From the NCBI GenBank assembly GCA_034505235.1, contig JAPDQY010000002.1, positions 26,239 to 90,238 of the forward strand: a stretch of DNA of 64,000 bases, written 5' to 3'. Position numbers and translations under genes: made by a program. Source of the DNA: Coneutiohabitans thermophilus (lineage in GTDB: Bacteria; Zhuqueibacterota; Zhuqueibacteria; Zhuqueibacterales; Zhuqueibacteraceae). Under the pieces are notes generated by a model. The model worked only from the letters and a program-made list of their open reading frames with translations, did no database searches and was not told where the DNA came from. Positions 60,352-64,000 of this stretch are shown here, in pieces. Each line of letters begins with the position of its first letter. Positions within the stretch are counted from its first letter, which is position 1.

Positions 60352-62088
60352 TCACGCGATCGTCTGTTGGTGGGAAACCGGATTGCCGGCCTCCGCCAAA
60401 AGCTCCTGGGCGCTTTTCAGGTGTGTGGCGGTGATCTTCTCCCCTCCCAGCAAACTGGCGATGGCCCGGACGCGCTCCGGGGCAGCCAGCCGCCGGACAC
60501 TGGTCTGCGTGCGGCCGTTCCCGACTTTCTTCTCCACCAGAAAGTGATGCGAACCTGTACTGGCAATCTGGGGCAAATGCGTGATGCACAAAATCTGATG
60601 GGACTGTGCCAGCTTTTGCAGCCGCCGGCCCACCGCCTGCGCCACCCTGCCGGAGACGCCACTGTCGATTTCGTCGAAGATCAAAATCGGGATGTCATCC
60701 CGCTCTGCCAGGATCGATTTCAATGCCAGCATGATGCGGGAAATTTCGCCGCCGGAGGCCACTTTGGCGAGGGGTGCGGGTGGCTGGCCGGGATTGGTGG
60801 AGATGTCGAATTCCACCACATCAATGCCCTCCCGCGTGGCGCGCACACGCTGCTGCTCCACCGTCACGAAGCCGTCGGCATGCGGCTGGTATGCAAAGCG
60901 CACCACAAATCTGGCGGACGGCAGCCCCAACTCTTTCAGGACTTCGGGAACGGCGCGCTCCAACTGCCGGCCGGCCTGCCTTCTTTTTTCGGAGAGTTGC
61001 AGGCAAAGCGCGGCGCACACGCGCTCGGCTGCCTGCCGGCGCTCTGCCAGCCCGGCCAGGGTGGTGTCAAAGTTTTCGACTTCCGAGAGCGAACGTTCCA
61101 GTTTTTCGAGATGCGCCACCACTTCTGCGAGCGAGCCGCCGTATTTGCGCTTCAGGCGCTGCAAATCGGCCAGGCGCTGCCGGGCCTGTTCCAGACGAAC
61201 CGCATCGAACTCAATGCGCGCCTGATAGCTTTGCATTTCTGCCGCGGTTTCGCGGATGGTGAGCGCGGCAGTCTGGAAATCGGCGAGCAGGCGGGCCAGG
61301 CTGGCATCGATCGCCGTCAGGTCGGCGAGTGCGCTGGTGGCGGCATGCAGTTGCACCTGCACGGCATGCTCGCTTTCGGCGAGCACCGCGACGAGGCGTG
61401 CGGCAAGCTCGGCGCGCTGTTCCGCGTGCCCCAGCAGCTTGATTTCCGCCTCCAGTTTTTCCTCTTCGCCGGGCTGCGGATTGATCTGCTTGATCTCCTG
61501 CAGTTGAAACCGTTCGATCTCGGCACGTGCCGTGATTTCCTGCTGCCGGCTCAACAAATCCTGATATTGTGCACGCAGCGTGCGTGCCTCCTCCCACGCG
61601 CGGGCGACCTGCTCGCACAGCTCATCCAGTCCGGCAAAGCTGTCCAGAAAGCGCAGGTGTGTTTTGGGGCGGAGCAGGGATTGATGCTCGTGCTGGCCAT
61701 GCAAATCGGCCAGCAAATCCGCCAGTTCTTCGAGCACCGTGGCAGCCACCGGCGTGTCGTTCACGAACACCCGGCTGCGGCCGGTGGGGTGAAATTCGCG
61801 GCGCACCAGCAGGGAATGATCCGGCGCAATCTCGATTTCGTGCTGCCGCAGCAGGGCCAGGATCTGCGGCTGCGTGCAGTTGACAAAGAGCCCTTCAATC
61901 ACAGCTTTGGTTTCGGCGTCGCGTTGCGGATTGAAGGCGGCTTTTTCGCCCAGCAGGGCGGCGATGGCGCCAATCAGAATGGACTTGCCGGCGCCGGTCT
62001 CGCCGGTGAAAATGTTCAAACCATCACCCAACTCCAGCTCGAGCCGGTCAGCCAGAGCATAGTTGGAGAGTGAGAGTTTGTGCAGCAT
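60352..62088 (-). CDS. recN: DNA repair protein RecN
   Basis: 578 residues, the normal RecN length. It is an SMC-like ATPase for double-strand break repair. The opening KLSLSNYALADRLELELGDGLNIFTGETGAGKSILIGAIAALLG gives Walker A at about 35. LADLHGQHEHQSLLRPKTHL is characteristic of RecN. A long coiled coil lies in the middle. VASGGEISRIMLALKSIL (signature, about 440) and PILIFDEIDSGVSGRVAQAVG (Walker B) are near the C-terminus with ITHLPQIAS. GGAGG lies nine bases before the ATG at 62088. Confidence 0.96.
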   Translation of the reverse strand: MLHKLSLSNYALADRLELELGDGLNIFTGETGAGKSILIGAIAALLGEKAAFNPQRDAETKAVIEGLFVNCTQPQILALLRQHEIEIAPDHSLLVRREFHPTGRSRVFVNDTPVAATVLEELADLLADLHGQHEHQSLLRPKTHLRFLDSFAGLDELCEQVARAWEEARTLRAQYQDLLSRQQEITARAEIERFQLQEIKQINPQPGEEEKLEAEIKLLGHAEQRAELAARLVAVLAESEHAVQVQLHAATSALADLTAIDASLARLLADFQTAALTIRETAAEMQSYQARIEFDAVRLEQARQRLADLQRLKRKYGGSLAEVVAHLEKLERSLSEVENFDTTLAGLAERRQAAERVCAALCLQLSEKRRQAGRQLERAVPEVLKELGLPSARFVVRFAYQPHADGFVTVEQQRVRATREGIDVVEFDISTNPGQPPAPLAKVASGGEISRIMLALKSILAERDDIPILIFDEIDSGVSGRVAQAVGRRLQKLAQSHQILCITHLPQIASTGSHHFLVEKKVGNGRTQTSVRRLAAPERVRAIASLLGGEKITATHLKSAQELLAEAGNPVSHQQTIA

Positions 62089-62432
62089 GCGCTTGACCCT
62101 CCGTCAGCCAGGCGCTGCCGGCACCGGCTCTGCCAGAAGCCGCTGTTGCGGCATTTGCAAAGCGTATGCCTGCCAGCGCGTTGGAATGGTTCAGCCAGGC
62201 CGGTGCCGCGACCGCGGCAGCCGGGAAAACGGCCGCCGCGCTGATGCGGCTAAGTCTGGCAAAACTGTGAGATGGAAACCGAACCCGGGCAGGAGCAGCC
62301 GAACAGCACGACGCGAGCAGAGGTTTCACGATCCCAAACCCACCTTTGGCGAAGGACTGATTGTGCGCTCGTGAGACAGGATTTTGCGGGCCACGTACAG
62401 AATCGTAAGCAAGTCCGCGGGCACGGCAGCGC
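62089..62432. other. Intergenic region upstream of recN
   Basis: 344 bases between recN and the propeller gene. Nothing recognisable beyond the recN ribosome site; no clear promoter pair or terminator was found. Confidence 0.4.
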
Positions 62433-64000
62433 CTAGCGCCGGATGACGGCCACCTTGCCCACCGCGCTGGTGCCGGTTTCCGCGATGTAGGCCATGAAGA
62501 AATAGACGCCGCTGGGCACGAGCTGCCTGTTGCTGTCGCGGCCGTCCCAGATCACCTGTGCGCCGGGGATTTGGTCGCGTGTGAAAGTGCGAACCAACTC
62601 GCCGGAAGCGCTGAAGATTTTAACCGCGCTGTTTTCGGCAAGATTACTGATTACGAAACGGCCGCCGTCTTCCCCGAGACGAAAAGGATTGGGATGGCCG
62701 GTGAGGAACTTGAGATCGCTCTTGGGCGCCGTGAAGGGGGTGCGCAGGCGTGAAATGCCGTTGGTGGTGGCGATCCACACGTCGCCGTTGTCCGGATTGA
62801 AGGCGATGTCGGTGATCGATTTGGAAACCAGCCGGCTGTTTTCGACCGTGATTGCCGTGAGCGAGAAGTTGTCTTCGCCGGAGAGCACCGAAATGCCGGC
62901 ATTGGTGCCGATCCATTTGTTGTTGCGCGGGTCGACCTTGATGACCTGCACGTTGTCGCTGATCAGGCCGTAGCGGCTGCCGACCGTACCGGCAAACCAG
63001 TAGTTGAGGCCACGGTCAGTGCCGATCCACATGAAGCCGTCGCGGTCTTGAGCGAGGGCGTTGACATCGACGCTGAGCAGGTTGTCGTCTTCATCCAGTT
63101 CGCCGGAGAGATCGTCATCGGCTTTGGTGTCGAGCGTGCCATTGTAGTCGATGACGCTGACGCCGTCGTTGTCGGTGCCCACCCAGATGCGGTCGCTGGT
63201 CGTGGTTTTTTCGATGGCGAGCGTGACCACCACGCCGCTGGGAAGGCCGTCGGAGGTGGAAAAATAGCGCCAGGCGCCCGCGGGTGTGTACACGGCAATC
63301 ACGTTGGAATTGACCGCGGTGTAGTTGCACACCCAGACGTTGCCGGCGGCATCCTGCTTGAGATCGGGCACGCACACGTAGTTGGGATCGCTCAACACCG
63401 CGCTGGACAGAATGTTGTTGGTGCGGTCGATGCGCTGGAACTCGAGGTTGCCCAGTTCGCCACGCACAATGGTGATGCCGCCGCCCCAGGTGCCGATCCA
63501 GCGCTCGCCGTTTTGCAGCACGATCACTTTGCGGCTGTCGTTCCAAATCGCGGGGTGGTCCTTGCTGCTGAAGGCATGCCAGCGCGTGCCATCAAAGACG
63601 GTAAAGGCGACGCTGAGATCCGAAAAGCCGGAGGTGCACCACAGATTTCCCTGCTGGTCCAGCGCCAGCGACGAAATGCTGTTGCTGGCCGGGCCGTCCG
63701 GCTCGTGCCACAGCCATTCCTGCGCCGCACCGCCCGATTCATACAATCCCGCATTGGCGGTTGCCAGCCACGGTTTGCCATCAGGCGCCACCACCACGCC
63801 GGTGACCGAGGCGACGCTGGTACCATGGCGCTGCCACACACCCGGCGCGGCCGAGCGGAACAGCCCGCTGCTGGTTGCCGCCAGCAACACCTCGTTGCCG
63901 TTGTCCGCGCGCATCACGGTGATTTGCCGAACCGCGGGATCCGCGAGATTGCCATTGAGACTCACCCAGCGGCTGCCGTTGAATTGCGCCACGCCATTGC
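62433..64000 (-). CDS. Propeller protein with type IX sorting-like C-terminus (5' partial)
   Basis: At least 522 codons; the start lies beyond the right edge. The visible part is a series of two-component-regulator-propeller repeats of about 40-50 residues (for example VTGVVVAPDGKPWLATANAGLYE, VNALAQDRDGFMWIGTDRGLNYW, IKVDPRNNKWIGTNAGISVL and ITDIAFNPDNGDVWIATTNGISRL). The final 80 residues are the FlgD-Ig/sorting-like domain (GHPNPFRLGEDGGRFVISNL ... SGVYFFMAYI). This resembles PorZ-like proteins of type IX secretion, but PorZ is only one possibility. Probably an exported surface protein. Confidence 0.75.
   Translation of the reverse strand, partial: NGVAQFNGSRWVSLNGNLADPAVRQITVMRADNGNEVLLAATSSGLFRSAAPGVWQRHGTSVASVTGVVVAPDGKPWLATANAGLYESGGAAQEWLWHEPDGPASNSISSLALDQQGNLWCTSGFSDLSVAFTVFDGTRWHAFSSKDHPAIWNDSRKVIVLQNGERWIGTWGGGITIVRGELGNLEFQRIDRTNNILSSAVLSDPNYVCVPDLKQDAAGNVWVCNYTAVNSNVIAVYTPAGAWRYFSTSDGLPSGVVVTLAIEKTTTSDRIWVGTDNDGVSVIDYNGTLDTKADDDLSGELDEDDNLLSVDVNALAQDRDGFMWIGTDRGLNYWFAGTVGSRYGLISDNVQVIKVDPRNNKWIGTNAGISVLSGEDNFSLTAITVENSRLVSKSITDIAFNPDNGDVWIATTNGISRLRTPFTAPKSDLKFLTGHPNPFRLGEDGGRFVISNLAENSAVKIFSASGELVRTFTRDQIPGAQVIWDGRDSNRQLVPSGVYFFMAYIAETGTSAVGKVAVIRR

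Overview
The window is high-GC bacterial DNA with ordinary bacterial gene structure: AGGAGG-like ribosome sites, ATG, GTG and TTG starts, and tightly packed same-strand runs. Several features point to a Gram-negative of the FCB side of the tree. Five exported proteins end in the roughly 80-residue C-terminal domain whose hallmark is a YPNPFNPxT-like start and a GxYxYRL-like finish (FlgD-Ig / type IX sorting-like). There is a PorP/SprF-like barrel fused to OmpA domains, many lipoproteins, and Omp28-like and TlpA-like thioredoxin-fold proteins. An uncultured lineage such as candidate division KSB1 or a relative of Calditrichota fits best. That placement is inference, because no rRNA gene is present.

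Layout. Positions 1-15934 are all on the minus strand. They hold the start of an S9-like peptidase, an exported amidohydrolase, an outer-membrane barrel, three consecutive thioredoxin-fold proteins (TlpA-like, PEGA/Omp28-like lipoprotein, Omp28-like), a secreted NEW3-like protein, a secreted transglutaminase-like protein, cysS, a TrlF-type PHP/SMC-like ATPase and a five-haem cytochrome c lipoprotein. Two back-to-back promoters (about 16023-16091) separate this block from a plus-strand block at 16280-26852. That block has lipoprotein methionine sulfoxide reductases B and A, glucokinase, a fused FAD/Fe-S D-lactate dehydrogenase, the glutamate symporter GltS, a transaldolase/phosphoglucose isomerase fusion and an RmlD-like reductase. 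An Hsp20 gene and a DUF971 gene flank a gene-poor, hairpin-rich stretch. Next come two giant paralogous secreted double-propeller proteins on the minus strand (28806-36117), then a plus-strand tRNA-modification group (thiI, trmI, a deoxyhypusine-synthase-like gene, a DinB-like gene). From 40507 to the end everything is minus strand: tRNA-Pro(CGG), a GT2 glycosyltransferase, the PorP/OmpA fusion, an SRPBCC protein, dnaE, a glutamine amidotransferase, an unknown lipoprotein, a four-gene defence-like operon (49760-58928), a CpoB/YbgF-like TPR protein, recN and the C-terminal part of a propeller protein.

The most notable system is the operon at 49760-58928. Its four overlapping or abutting genes encode an SNF2 helicase with a C-terminal DUF3883 domain, a small stand-alone PD-(D/E)xK nuclease-like protein, a DUF1156 adenine-specific DNA methylase with a Zn-ribbon, and a DUF499 AAA ATPase. 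The composition resembles methylase-ATPase-helicase antiviral systems of the BREX/DISARM type, but I see neither PglZ nor DrmA/DrmB. The methylase carries an internal low-GC segment, and the 3' boundary has a coding-like gene remnant; both suggest a mobile, recombining defence locus.

No CRISPR array, complete insertion sequence, integrase or rRNA was seen. Diverged short intergenic repeats are present at 14080-14590.
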